Below are positions 7,969-16,147 of a DNA stretch of 64,000 nt, piece by piece. The translations under genes and the position numbers were made by a program. How positions within the stretch are numbered: position 1 is the first letter of the stretch; each line of letters opens with the position of its first letter. The notes under the pieces are model-generated. The model ran no database searches. It saw only the letters and a program-made list of their open reading frames with translations, and was not told the DNA's origin. Location: assembly GCA_035911095.1 (NCBI GenBank), contig JAMHWF010000077.1, forward strand, positions 124,001 to 188,000, given 5' to 3'. Source of the DNA: JAMHWF01 sp035911095. GTDB lineage: Bacteria > Pseudomonadota > Gammaproteobacteria > Burkholderiales > Burkholderiaceae_C.

Positions 7969-8927
7969 CGGCTGCCTTTCGCCGGGATCGGCGGGTCGGC
8001 TTCACGCTGGCGCGGCCGGGCGGCGAGCACCGTGCCGAGCTGCTCGACCGCCGCGGGGATGTCCAGGCCGAGGGGCACGACCCCGGCGGCACGCAGCGCA
8101 TCGTGGTGGCGCACCGAGGTGTGGCCGCCGACGAAGACCGGCAGACCGGTCTCGCGCACCAGCCCCGGCAGGCCCAGCGCCAGCACGATCGGCTCGGGCT
8201 CGACCGAGCCCGACAGCACGATCGCGTCGGCCTGTGCGCGCTGGACGGCGAACGCCAGCTCGGGCAGCGGCAGGCTGGCGCCCAGCAGCACCAGCCGGTG
8301 GCCGCGCTCATGTGCGGCCAGCGCGAACAGCAGTGCACCGATCTCGTGCTGCTCGCCCGGCAGGCAGGCGACCAGCAGCTTCGGCCCGGCGGCGCCGCGG
8401 CTGCGGTGGTGGAAGCGCGCACCGAGCTTGTTGCGCAGGTAGACGGCGAAGAAATGCTCCTCGGCGATCCCGCCCGGCGTGGCCGCCCAGCGCCGGCCCA
8501 GCTCGCCCAGCAGCGGCAGCAGCACCTCGTGCGTCACCCGGTCGGCCGGGTGCAGCGAGAGCATCTCGTTGTAGACGTCCTCCAGGCGGGCCTCGTCGAA
8601 CTGCGCGACGGCGGCGGCCAGCGCCTCGCGGTAGCCCGCCCAGGGGCCCGCCGGCACGTCGGCGACGGGCTGGGCCGCGAGCACCTGTTGCACCTGGCCG
8701 ATCGCCATGCCGCCACCGACCAGCGCGCGGACCTGCAGCAGCGTGTCGATGTCGGCCCGCGTGTAGACGCGGTGCCCGCCCGCCGTGCGCTGCGGCCGCA
8801 GCAGGCCGTAGCGCCGCTCCCAGGCGCGCAGCGTCATCGGGTTGATGCCGGTCAGGCCGCAGACCGTGCGGATCGGGAACGTCGGCGTGCTGTCGGCGTC
8901 GGCAACGGTGGCAGGCATGGTGGACAT
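7965..8927 (-). CDS. litR: MerR-type B12-dependent photoreceptor regulator (LitR/CarH-like)
   Basis: A 320-residue transcription factor. Residues about 18-85 form a MerR-type winged helix (PMTLRAWERRYGLLRPQRT). It is followed by a helical B12-cap domain with W147, E157 and H158 spaced exactly as the W-x9-EH motif of CarH, and a cobalamin-binding domain whose GEQHEIG supplies the likely lower axial His194. In the dark, AdoCbl-bound members bind DNA as tetramers; light breaks the Co-C bond and releases them (family knowledge). The ATG at 8927 was preferred over an in-frame TTG two codons earlier. The adjoining operon is its most likely target, with itself. Confidence 0.9.
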   Translation of the reverse strand: MSTMPATVADADSTPTFPIRTVCGLTGINPMTLRAWERRYGLLRPQRTAGGHRVYTRADIDTLLQVRALVGGGMAIGQVQQVLAAQPVADVPAGPWAGYREALAAAVAQFDEARLEDVYNEMLSLHPADRVTHEVLLPLLGELGRRWAATPGGIAEEHFFAVYLRNKLGARFHHRSRGAAGPKLLVACLPGEQHEIGALLFALAAHERGHRLVLLGASLPLPELAFAVQRAQADAIVLSGSVEPEPIVLALGLPGLVRETGLPVFVGGHTSVRHHDALRAAGVVPLGLDIPAAVEQLGTVLAARPRQREADPPIPAKGSR

Positions 8928-8954
8928 GGGCAATGGCTGCGCCGCAGCATATCA

Positions 8955-8971
8955 ATGCATAACTTGTGCAT
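8955..8971. promoter_or_regulatory. 17-bp palindrome, candidate LitR operator 1
   Basis: ATGCATAACTTGTGCAT is a palindrome with only one mismatched pair (ATGCA-y-AAsTT-r-TGCAT). It is 27 bp upstream of the litR ATG. Its reverse complement differs in only a few positions from a second site at 9032-9048. Two matching palindromes before a MerR-family gene suggest cooperative binding and autorepression. Confidence 0.6.
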
Positions 8972-9031
8972 CACGGCCCAGATCAATGCCCATTCCGCCT
9001 GGATGGTGGTGATTTCTCCTGTCTATATCTG

Positions 9032-9048
9032 TTGCACAAGCTATGCAA
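9032..9048. promoter_or_regulatory. 17-bp palindrome, candidate LitR operator 2
   Basis: TTGCACAAGCTATGCAA shares the TGCA-yAAnyTr-TGCA plan of operator 1, in inverted orientation, centres 77 bp apart (about seven helical turns). On the minus strand it overlaps a possible -35 (TTGCAT) 15 bp before TATAGA (9027-9022), so a bound repressor would block polymerase. Confidence 0.55.
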
Positions 9049-9131
9049 CTGCAGCAACAGGGCGCGCGGTCGGCGGCGCTGCCTTCGTCCGTCGTACGGA
9101 AGCCGCGCCGCGCCGCGCCCCGCGGCGCCGC

Positions 9132-10028
9132 TTACGCCGCCATGCGCCCGAAGCGGCCGGCGTTGAAGTCCTCGATCGCCTGCCGGATCTCGGCCTCGCT
9201 GTTCATCACGAACGGGCCATAGCCGACGATCGGCTCGTCGATCGGCTCGCCGGCCAGCAGCAGCACGCTCGCGTCGGCGTCGCCGGCCTCGAGCTCGACC
9301 GTCGCGCCTTCGCGCGCCAGCAGCACCATGCGCGCCGAGGGCACGCGGGCCTGCGTGTTCACGCGCACCGGGCCGTGCAGCACGATCGCGAGCGCGGTGT
9401 GGCCCTCGGGCAGTTCGACACGCAGGCGCCGGCCGGCCGCAAGCCGCACGTCGAAGGCCTCGATCGGCGTGAAGGTCCTGGCCGGGCCCTGCACCACGCC
9501 GTCGGCACCCTCGGCGCCGTCACCGCGGTAGGCGCCGGCCACCACGCGCACGCGTCCCGCGCCGTCCGGCAGCACGACGTTGGGGATCTGCGCCGCGGTG
9601 ATCGCCTGGTAGCCCGGCGTCGCCATCTTGTCGCGCGCCGGCAGGTTGACCCACAGCTGCACCATCTCCATCTCGCCGCCGCTGGCGGTGAAGGCCGGGG
9701 AGTGGAACTCCTCGTGCAGGATGCCGCCGCCGGCGGTCATCCACTGGACGTCGCCGGGGCCGATCGTGCCGCCCTGGCCGGTCGAGTCGCGGTGCGCGAC
9801 CTCGCCCTGGTAGACGAAGGTCACGGTCTCGAAGCCGCGGTGCGGGTGGCGCCCGACACCGCGCGGCCGCGCCGCCGGCTCGAAGTGCCGCGGCGCGGCA
9901 TGGTCGAGCAGCAGGAAGGGGCTGGCCTCCTGGCCGAGCCGGTCGTAGCTGAACAGCGAGTGCACCTGGAAGCCGTCGCCGACCCAGTGCGCCTGCGGGT
10001 TGCCGTGAACGCCGATCACCTTCTTCAT
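9132..10028 (-). CDS. pirin family protein
   Basis: A 298-residue bicupin of the pirin family. The metal site is visible in the N-terminal cupin: H61 and H63 in RHPHRGFETVTF, H105 and E107 in GGILHEEFHS, with spacing equal to human pirin. Bacterial pirins include quercetin dioxygenases and redox-linked regulators, so the substrate is unknown. The gene lies upstream of the litR promoter region on the same strand and its stop is about 80 nt from operator 2, but there is no sign that it belongs to that operon. ATG start with GGAG-like site 8 nt before. Confidence 0.9.
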   Translation of the reverse strand: MKKVIGVHGNPQAHWVGDGFQVHSLFSYDRLGQEASPFLLLDHAAPRHFEPAARPRGVGRHPHRGFETVTFVYQGEVAHRDSTGQGGTIGPGDVQWMTAGGGILHEEFHSPAFTASGGEMEMVQLWVNLPARDKMATPGYQAITAAQIPNVVLPDGAGRVRVVAGAYRGDGAEGADGVVQGPARTFTPIEAFDVRLAAGRRLRVELPEGHTALAIVLHGPVRVNTQARVPSARMVLLAREGATVELEAGDADASVLLLAGEPIDEPIVGYGPFVMNSEAEIRQAIEDFNAGRFGRMAA

Positions 10029-10163
10029 CGCGGTCTCCTTGCGGGGGCCGGCGCCAGGGGCCGACCCGAGCGACCCAGTTGAGGCCTGATCGGCCCGGCG
10101 GTAGTGCGCCGCGCTTGCACGCAGCGTTGCACGGGGTTGAACCGAGCCGAGAGGAGGTCTCTG

Positions 10164-10874
10164 TCAGCCGTGCGGGTCCAAGGGCGCCGGTGGCGGCCCC
10201 GACGCGATCAGCAAGTCTTCGTAGAAGGCGCCGAAGGGGCGCGTCGGGTGGGCAAGCTGGATCTCCAGGATCCAGAGGCCCGTGGCAGGACACAGGCCGA
10301 AATCTCCCAGGTTGCCGGCCCTGTAGATGGCATGGGGAAAGTCGCAGACCCGATGGCCCTTGATGTCGAGGTTCAGGCGCCAGCCCATCGCGGCTGCCCG
10401 CTCGGCGGCGAATCGATAGAGCGCCGTGCCCGCCAGGGCGTCCTGGCGCCAGCGGGCGCTGACCTCGTGCCAGAGCGTGCGCGCTGCCTCGGCACAGGCA
10501 TGCATCTGCGCGTCCTCACCCACGACGAAGGTGTCGCCGGCATCGCCTTCATGGCCGCGCCAGACGGGACCGATGTCCACGAAAAAGATGTCGGACTCGC
10601 CGAGGACGGTCCTCGGGTCGGACGGCTCCTTGAAGGTCTTGAGCGTGTTGGGCCCGAAGCGGACGATGCTGGGATGCCAGATCCGGTCCATGCCCAGCCC
10701 CTTGAGCACCTGGGAGGCGATGTTCCGGGCTTCGCCTTCCTCCAGGCCGGGGCGCACGGCCGCGGCGATCTCGCGTACCGCTGCCCAGGACCTGCTTCGG
10801 GCGTACTGCATCGCTTCCAGCGAAAAGGCCGGGCCATGGGCCTCGCGTCTGTCGTGGCTCTCGAGTGTTGTCAT
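10164..10874 (-). CDS. M24-family metallopeptidase-like protein
   Basis: A 236-residue protein with the pita-bread fold of methionine aminopeptidase/creatinase. All five expected metal ligands appear in order: two Asp in DIFFVDIGP and GHEGDAGDTFVVG, His in GHRVCDFPHA, Glu in ILEIQ, Glu in GAFYEDLL. It lacks the N-terminal domain of Xaa-Pro peptidases, so it is a single-domain member. Substrate unknown; homologues are often annotated aminopeptidase P or creatinase family. The chosen ATG starts MTTLESHDRREAHG; longer starts would add Arg-rich, non-conserved residues. Confidence 0.8.
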   Translation of the reverse strand: MTTLESHDRREAHGPAFSLEAMQYARSRSWAAVREIAAAVRPGLEEGEARNIASQVLKGLGMDRIWHPSIVRFGPNTLKTFKEPSDPRTVLGESDIFFVDIGPVWRGHEGDAGDTFVVGEDAQMHACAEAARTLWHEVSARWRQDALAGTALYRFAAERAAAMGWRLNLDIKGHRVCDFPHAIYRAGNLGDFGLCPATGLWILEIQLAHPTRPFGAFYEDLLIASGPPPAPLDPHG

Positions 10875-11077
10875 CGTGATTCGACGAGTGATGGGTCGGC
10901 CCCGGCCGACGGTGGCACCGAGGGCCCATGGGAGGCCGCCAGCCAGTGCCACAACGGTCAAAGTATGGCGGTTGACCGCGCCTCGGACCCCGCAGGTCAA
11001 GCGGGCGTCCTTGAGGTCGCGGCCGCCCGGATCTTGTCCTCCGCAACCCTCTCGATGCGGACGCAAACGAGAGCGCC

Positions 11078-11105
11078 TCGTATTACCATTCGTTCCAATA
11101 CGAAT
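11078..11105. promoter_or_regulatory. overlapping palindromes before the porin/imelysin operon (possible degenerate Fur box)
   Basis: Two nested inverted repeats: TCGTATT...AATACGA (11078-11103) and the perfect ATTCGT-TCCAAT-ACGAAT (11088-11105). They lie 20 bp before the porin ATG. Aligned on the shared octamer ATTCGTTC, the region matches 12 of 19 positions of the clear Fur box at 25299-25319, which hints at iron control but is not decisive. Confidence 0.4.
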
Positions 11106-11125
11106 CCGGAGAGGGCGGGGGCAGC

Positions 11126-12580
11126 ATGGTCGGCAGCAAGTTCGCACTTGTCGCAGGGCTCGGCTTCGCCCTCGGGGCCGGGCTCCCGGCGCCAGCGGCG
11201 GCGCAGGACAACGACCCCGCCGCGCTCGCCGCCCAGCTGCGCGCCCAGCAGCAGCAGCTCGAGGCGCAGAGCCGGGAGCTCGAGCGCCAGCGGCTCGAGC
11301 TCGAACGCCAGCGCGAGGCCCTGGCGCGCCAGCAGGAAAAGCTCGAGGCGATGATCGCCCCGCTCGAGGCGGCGCAGCAGCAGGCCCAGCAGGCGCAGGA
11401 AGCGGTCGAGAAGCGCCCGACCGGCGGTCGCGGCATCCGCTTCGCCGGCTACGGCGACATGCAGTACCAGCGCTACGACTTCTACGAGAACGCGCAGGAC
11501 AACGTCGCCGAGAAGCGCGGCCGCACCGACGTGCAGCGCTTCGTGCTGGCGCCGCAGATCGAGCTCGGCAACGGCTGGTCGCTGTTCGGCGAGATCGAGT
11601 TCGAGCACGGCGGGACCGGCTCGACGATCGAGTTCGAGGCCGAAGAGGCCGGCGAGTACGAGGCCGAGGTCGAGAAGGGCGGCGAGATCGTGCTCGAGCA
11701 GCTCTGGCTGCAGTACAGCCACAGCCCGTTGCTCAACGTGCGCGTCGGCGAGCTGGTGGTGCCGGTCGGCATGGTCAACAGCTACCACCAGCCGACCGAG
11801 TACTTCACGGTCGAGCGCTCGATCGCCGAGACCTCGCTGCTGCCGGTGGTCTGGCACGAGACCGGCGCCCAGCTGCTCGGCAGCTGGGGCCAGGCGCGCT
11901 ACCAGCTGCAGTTCGTGACCGCGCTCGACTCGACCGGCTTCTCCGGCTACGAATTCGTCAAGGGCGGCATGCAGCGCAAGCTCGAGTTCAAGAACGCCTC
12001 GGCCTTCGCGATCGTCGCCCAGGGCGAATACGCCTTCGGCCCCGGCATGCTCGTCGGCGCGGCCTTCTACACCGGCGACAGCGCGAAGAACCGGCCGCGC
12101 CGCAACCTCAGCGTGCCGGCGCGCGTGACGATCGGCGAGGTGCACGGCCGCTACGAGGTCGGTGCGCTGACCGTGCGCGGGCAGTACCTGGTCGGGCGCG
12201 TGCAGAACGCGGCCGCCGTCACCCAGGCCAACCTCAACACCTTCAACGGCGGCGAGCTCGGCACCTCGCGCACGCCGGTCGGCAGCCGCGCGCGGTCCTG
12301 GTTCGTCGAAGCCGGCTACGACCTGCTGCCCCTGTTCGGCGCCGGCCACTACGGCCGCCTCGACGCTTTCGCGCGCTACGACAACTACGACACCCACGCC
12401 GGCGTCGAAGGCACGATCGTGCGCAACCCCCGCTACGCCCACAAGGCGACGACGGTGGGCCTCAACTTCAAGCCGCAGCCGGGCATCGTGTTCAAGGGCG
12501 AGTACTCGCATCGCACGCACGAGGGCCTCGTCGGCAACACCCAGGACCTCTTCGGCCTGGCGGCCGGATTCGAGTTCTGA
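11126..12580 (+). CDS. outer-membrane porin with N-terminal coiled coil
   Basis: A 484-residue outer-membrane protein. Signal peptide about residues 1-26 (ending PAAAQD), then a Gln/Glu/Arg-rich coiled coil (about 30-92, heptads such as LERQRLELERQREALARQQ), then a beta-barrel of alternating strands (GIRFAGYGDMQYQRYDFY through FGLAAGFEF) ending in Phe. The build resembles OprP/OprO-like or DUF3138-type porins, in which the coiled coil drives trimerisation. It is the first gene of a five-gene operon with imelysin, di-haem, FMN-binding and ApbE proteins, so it may be the outer-membrane entry port for their substrate. Family-level call is sure, substrate unknown. Confidence 0.8.
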   Translation: MVGSKFALVAGLGFALGAGLPAPAAAQDNDPAALAAQLRAQQQQLEAQSRELERQRLELERQREALARQQEKLEAMIAPLEAAQQQAQQAQEAVEKRPTGGRGIRFAGYGDMQYQRYDFYENAQDNVAEKRGRTDVQRFVLAPQIELGNGWSLFGEIEFEHGGTGSTIEFEAEEAGEYEAEVEKGGEIVLEQLWLQYSHSPLLNVRVGELVVPVGMVNSYHQPTEYFTVERSIAETSLLPVVWHETGAQLLGSWGQARYQLQFVTALDSTGFSGYEFVKGGMQRKLEFKNASAFAIVAQGEYAFGPGMLVGAAFYTGDSAKNRPRRNLSVPARVTIGEVHGRYEVGALTVRGQYLVGRVQNAAAVTQANLNTFNGGELGTSRTPVGSRARSWFVEAGYDLLPLFGAGHYGRLDAFARYDNYDTHAGVEGTIVRNPRYAHKATTVGLNFKPQPGIVFKGEYSHRTHEGLVGNTQDLFGLAAGFEF

Positions 12581-12663
12581 ACCCCATGCCCCCACCGGCC
12601 GCCACGCCGCCCGAGCGGGCGTCGCCACGCATGCCTCCCGCATCCACCCACAGGAGTTCCACG

Positions 12664-13848
12664 ATGACCGCCCCCACCCGTCGCCGCATGCTGGTCGCCC
12701 TCGGCGCCGTGCCGCTCGTATTCGCCGGCTGCGGCGGCGGGGGCGGTGGAGGCGATGGCGGGGGGAACGTCAGCTTCAACGCCGCGCCGGTCGTCGACCA
12801 CGTGACCGACGACATCATCGTGCCGACCTACGTCGCCCTGAACGCGGCTGCTGCGGTGCTGCTGGCCGCGGTCCAGGCGCTGCAGGCGGCACCGACCGAG
12901 CCGCTGATGGACGCCGCCCAGGACGCCTGGAAGGCGGCGCGCGTGCCCTGGGAATCCAGCGAAGGCTTCCTCTACGGCCCGGTCGACTCGCTGGGCATCG
13001 ACCCCTCGATCGATTCCTGGCCGCTGAACACGCCCGACCTGCAGGCCTTCCTGACCAGCAATCCGAACGCGACCCAGGCCGACATCGAAAACGCTTCCGA
13101 CGACCTGCGCGGCTTCCACGCGATCGAGTTCCTGCTGTTCGGCGACGGCACGACCGTCAACGACAAGGCTGCGAGCGACCTGAACGCCGCCCAGGCGAAC
13201 TACCTCGTCGCGCTCGCGCAGGCCTTCAAGGCGCGCACCCACCTGCTCGAGACCTCGTGGACCACCGCCTCGGGCAGCACGCCGGCCTACGAGACGACGA
13301 TGACGACGCCGCCGAACGCCACCTACAGCAGCTATGGCGCCGTCCTGGAGGAGATCATCGGCGGGCTCGCCACGATCGCCGATGAGGTCGGCAATGCCAA
13401 GATGGCCGAGCCGCTCGGCACCTCCGCCGCCGCCGCAGACACCTCGAAGGTCGAGTCGCAGTACAGCTGGAACTCGCTGACCGACTTCCACAACAACATC
13501 CAGAGCATCCTCAACGTCTACACGGGCAGGCTCGCCTTCTCCTGGGAGAGCGACACACCAGCCGTCACCGACGAGGGCGTCTATGCCTTCGTCGCCGCGC
13601 ACGACGCCACGCTCGCCACGCGCGTCTACAGCGAGATCGTCGATACGCAGAAAAAGATCGCGCTGATCAAGGGCGACGGCGACGACACGACGACCGCCAT
13701 CACCGGCACCGCGAAGCCGTTCCGCCAGCAGATCTCCGACCCGGCAGGGCGCACGTTGATCGAGACGGCGATCGCCGCCTGCAACACGCTGAAGACGACG
13801 CTCGAGGGTTCGGTGGCGCCGCTGGTCGGCCAGACCAGCTTCACCTGA
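12664..13848 (+). CDS. imelysin family lipoprotein
   Basis: A 394-residue imelysin/peptidase M75 protein. Residues 1-23 are a lipoprotein signal ending FAGC; a Gly-rich linker follows. The family G-x-H-x-x-E motif is GFHAIEFLLFG (residues 150-160, His152 and Glu155). Imelysins are not proven peptidases; relatives such as EfeM/IrpA and ICMP act in iron acquisition and probably bind metal. A second conserved stretch is SWNSLTDFHNNIQSILNVYTG in part. It is 83 nt after the porin and 13 nt before the di-haem protein, fitting a periplasmic iron or redox module. Confidence 0.88.
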   Translation: MTAPTRRRMLVALGAVPLVFAGCGGGGGGGDGGGNVSFNAAPVVDHVTDDIIVPTYVALNAAAAVLLAAVQALQAAPTEPLMDAAQDAWKAARVPWESSEGFLYGPVDSLGIDPSIDSWPLNTPDLQAFLTSNPNATQADIENASDDLRGFHAIEFLLFGDGTTVNDKAASDLNAAQANYLVALAQAFKARTHLLETSWTTASGSTPAYETTMTTPPNATYSSYGAVLEEIIGGLATIADEVGNAKMAEPLGTSAAAADTSKVESQYSWNSLTDFHNNIQSILNVYTGRLAFSWESDTPAVTDEGVYAFVAAHDATLATRVYSEIVDTQKKIALIKGDGDDTTTAITGTAKPFRQQISDPAGRTLIETAIAACNTLKTTLEGSVAPLVGQTSFT

Positions 13849-13861
13849 GTCGCGCCTCATC

Positions 13862-15514
13862 GTGCCGAACCGAGCCCCCGCCGGTGCGCTCGCTGCCCTT
13901 CGCGCGGCGGCCCTGGCCTGCGCCGGCCTGCTGGCCGCCGTGCTGGCCGCCTGTGGCGGTAGCGGCGGCGGCGGCGGCTCAAGCGGCGACACCCCGCCCG
14001 AGTGGGCGCGCGTCAGCGCGCTGGGCGGCCAGACGACCAACGCCACCGGCAACCAGTCGAGCCGCGGCTTCGACTCGCCGGCGCCCAACCTCGACGCCGA
14101 CGGCCTCGCGCGCCACCTCGCCGGCGACACCGAGTTCGAGGCCAGCTTCATCACCGCGCCGAGCGTCGACTTCCCGGACCGCGACGGCCTCGGCCCGGCC
14201 TTCAACAACACCGCCTGCCTCAACTGCCACGTGCGCGACGGTCGTGGCAGCCACGGCAGCGCCGCGCTGAATGCGCCGTTGGGCAGCTGGACGCGCTTCG
14301 GCAGCGATGCCAGCCTGTTCCTGCGCCTGAGCATCGCCGCCGGCGACGCCGACTGCGCGGCGCCCTCCGCAGCCAACCGCTACTGCGCGCCGCAGGCGGT
14401 GCCGGGCTTTGCGACCCAGCTCTTCCACCGCAGCGTGCTGGCGCTGCGCCCCGATTCGCCGTTCAGCGGCCTGGCCGACTTCGCGGTGCGTTTCGACCAC
14501 GTGCGCCAGGTCACCTATGCCGACGGCACGCAGGTGACGCTGCGCCAGCCGAGCTTCCAGATCCGCAACCCCTACGACCACCCGGGCGAAGTGCCGACGG
14601 CCGGCGTCGCGCCGGCGAGCCGCGTGCTGCAGCCCGACGTCGCGACCAGCCCGCGCATGGGCCTGCCGATGTTCGGCCTCGGCCTGCTCGAGGCGATCCC
14701 CGAGGCCGACATCCTCGCGGGGGCCGACCCCGACGACCGCGACGGCGACGGCATCTCGGGCCGCCCCAACTGGGTCTACGACCCGGTCAAGGCGGCGCGC
14801 GGCGACCCCGAGCCGCGCTCGCTCGGCCGCTTCGGCTGGAAGGCGGGCACGCCTTCGGTGCTGGTGCAGAGCGCCGGCGCCTACCGCGACGACATGGGCA
14901 TCACCAACGTCGTCTTCCCCGAGGAGAACATCGCCGGCCTGCCCCTTTACGCCAGCTATCTCGGCGCGCACCCCGGCGACGACGGCCAGGCCGCAACCGG
15001 CTACGAGGTGAGCGAGGCGGTGCTCGGTCAGGTGGTCTTCTATTCGAGCACGCTGGCGGTGCCGGCCCGGCGCAACGTCGACGACCCGCAGGTGCTGCTG
15101 GGCGCCGCGCGCTTCGTCGGCGCCGGCTGCGACGCCTGCCACACCCCCAGCTTCATGACCGGCACCCACCCCGGCATCGCGCTGCCCTCGGGCACGCTGC
15201 CGGTGGCGGCGGCGTCGAACCAGCGGATCTATCCGTTCACCGACCTGTTGCTGCATGACATGGGCGCAGACCTCGCCGACCACCGCACCGAGTTCGCGGC
15301 CGGCGGGCGCGAGTGGAAGACGCGCCCGCTCTGGGGCATCGGCCTGACGCAGACGGTCAACGCGCTCGCCGGCTTCCTGCACGACGGGCGTGCGCGCACG
15401 CTGGAGGAGGCGATCCTCTGGCACGGCGGCGAGGCCGAGGCCGCGCGCGAGGCCTTCCGCACGATGTCGGCCGCCGACCGTGAGGCGCTGCTCGCCTTCC
15501 TGCGCTCGCTCTGA
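13862..15514 (+). CDS. di-haem c-type oxidoreductase lipoprotein (DUF1111, thiol-oxidoreductase-like)
   Basis: A 550-residue protein with lipoprotein signal (LLAAVLAAC, Cys31) and a Gly-rich linker. It has two c-type haem motifs: CLNCH (119-123) and CDACH (423-427). Other family blocks are DGLGPAFNNTACLNCH and RPLWGIGL near the end. This architecture is the DUF1111 family, related to MauG/cytochrome c peroxidases and usually encoded beside imelysins. It would act in the periplasm, passing electrons to or from the metal or the FMN protein encoded downstream (inference). GTG start, 13 nt after the imelysin stop. Confidence 0.87.
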   Translation: MPNRAPAGALAALRAAALACAGLLAAVLAACGGSGGGGGSSGDTPPEWARVSALGGQTTNATGNQSSRGFDSPAPNLDADGLARHLAGDTEFEASFITAPSVDFPDRDGLGPAFNNTACLNCHVRDGRGSHGSAALNAPLGSWTRFGSDASLFLRLSIAAGDADCAAPSAANRYCAPQAVPGFATQLFHRSVLALRPDSPFSGLADFAVRFDHVRQVTYADGTQVTLRQPSFQIRNPYDHPGEVPTAGVAPASRVLQPDVATSPRMGLPMFGLGLLEAIPEADILAGADPDDRDGDGISGRPNWVYDPVKAARGDPEPRSLGRFGWKAGTPSVLVQSAGAYRDDMGITNVVFPEENIAGLPLYASYLGAHPGDDGQAATGYEVSEAVLGQVVFYSSTLAVPARRNVDDPQVLLGAARFVGAGCDACHTPSFMTGTHPGIALPSGTLPVAAASNQRIYPFTDLLLHDMGADLADHRTEFAAGGREWKTRPLWGIGLTQTVNALAGFLHDGRARTLEEAILWHGGEAEAAREAFRTMSAADREALLAFLRSL

Positions 15515-15550
15515 TCTCGGGCTCGCTCTACCCGTCGTGAAGACGCCGCC

Positions 15551-16147
15551 GTGAAGATGCCGCCCCCGGAGCCCGCCCGTGGCGTGACGCGGCGGGTGTG
15601 GCTGCGGCGCGGGGCGGCGCAGGGGCTGGCCGGGTTCACCACCGGCGCGGCCTGCGCGGCGTGGCCCGCCCGGGCTGCAGCCGAGGATTACATGAGCGAG
15701 GCCGCCTTCCTCGCGCTCGCCTTCGGCGCCGAGGTGCCTGAGCCGTCCTGGCTCTACCCGCCCGCGCCGCTGCGCCCGCACATCCGCGCCGTGCTCGGCC
15801 ACCCCTACAAGCACCTGCGCATCCGCTATTGGCGGCGCGACGCGCGCACCGCCTGGGTCCTCGACGAGATCGGCAAGGACGAGGAGATCACGATCGGCTT
15901 CGTCGTCGCCGGCGACGCGATCGAGCGCACCGAGGTGCTCGTCTTCCGCGAGTCGCGCGGCTGGGAGATCCGCTTCCCGTCGTTCACCCGGCAGTTCCGT
16001 GGCGCCCGCCTCGACGCCGGCGACGCGCTCGCCCCGCCGATCGACGGCATCACCGGCGCGACGCTTTCGGTCGGCGCCTACGACCGCCTGGCGCGGCTGG
16101 CGCTGCTGCTGCATGCGCAGGCCGTCGCGCCGGCGCCGGTGAAATGA
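15551..16147 (+). CDS. exported FMN-binding domain protein
   Basis: A 198-residue protein with a signal peptide carrying an Arg pair (RRVWLRRGAAQGLAGF, possibly Tat). The C-terminal FMN-binding domain has DGITGATLS; Thr171 fits the D-G-x-T-G-A-T-x-S flavinylation motif, where ApbE attaches FMN through phosphoester to the second Thr. It therefore is the likely substrate of the ApbE encoded immediately downstream with a 4-nt overlap. Related domains occur in RnfG, NqrC and NosR. Likely role: extracytoplasmic electron carrier serving the di-haem oxidoreductase or imelysin (inference). GTG start; an ATG two codons later is also possible. Confidence 0.85.
   Translation: MKMPPPEPARGVTRRVWLRRGAAQGLAGFTTGAACAAWPARAAAEDYMSEAAFLALAFGAEVPEPSWLYPPAPLRPHIRAVLGHPYKHLRIRYWRRDARTAWVLDEIGKDEEITIGFVVAGDAIERTEVLVFRESRGWEIRFPSFTRQFRGARLDAGDALAPPIDGITGATLSVGAYDRLARLALLLHAQAVAPAPVK

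Noticed and set aside
10426..13848. A single plus-strand frame of over 1100 codons spanning the M24, porin and imelysin region
   Set aside because: Only the last 394 codons (imelysin) show a signal peptide and family motifs. The rest is antisense to the M24 gene and out of frame with the porin, with Arg/Pro/Ala-rich content typical of shadows in GC-rich DNA.
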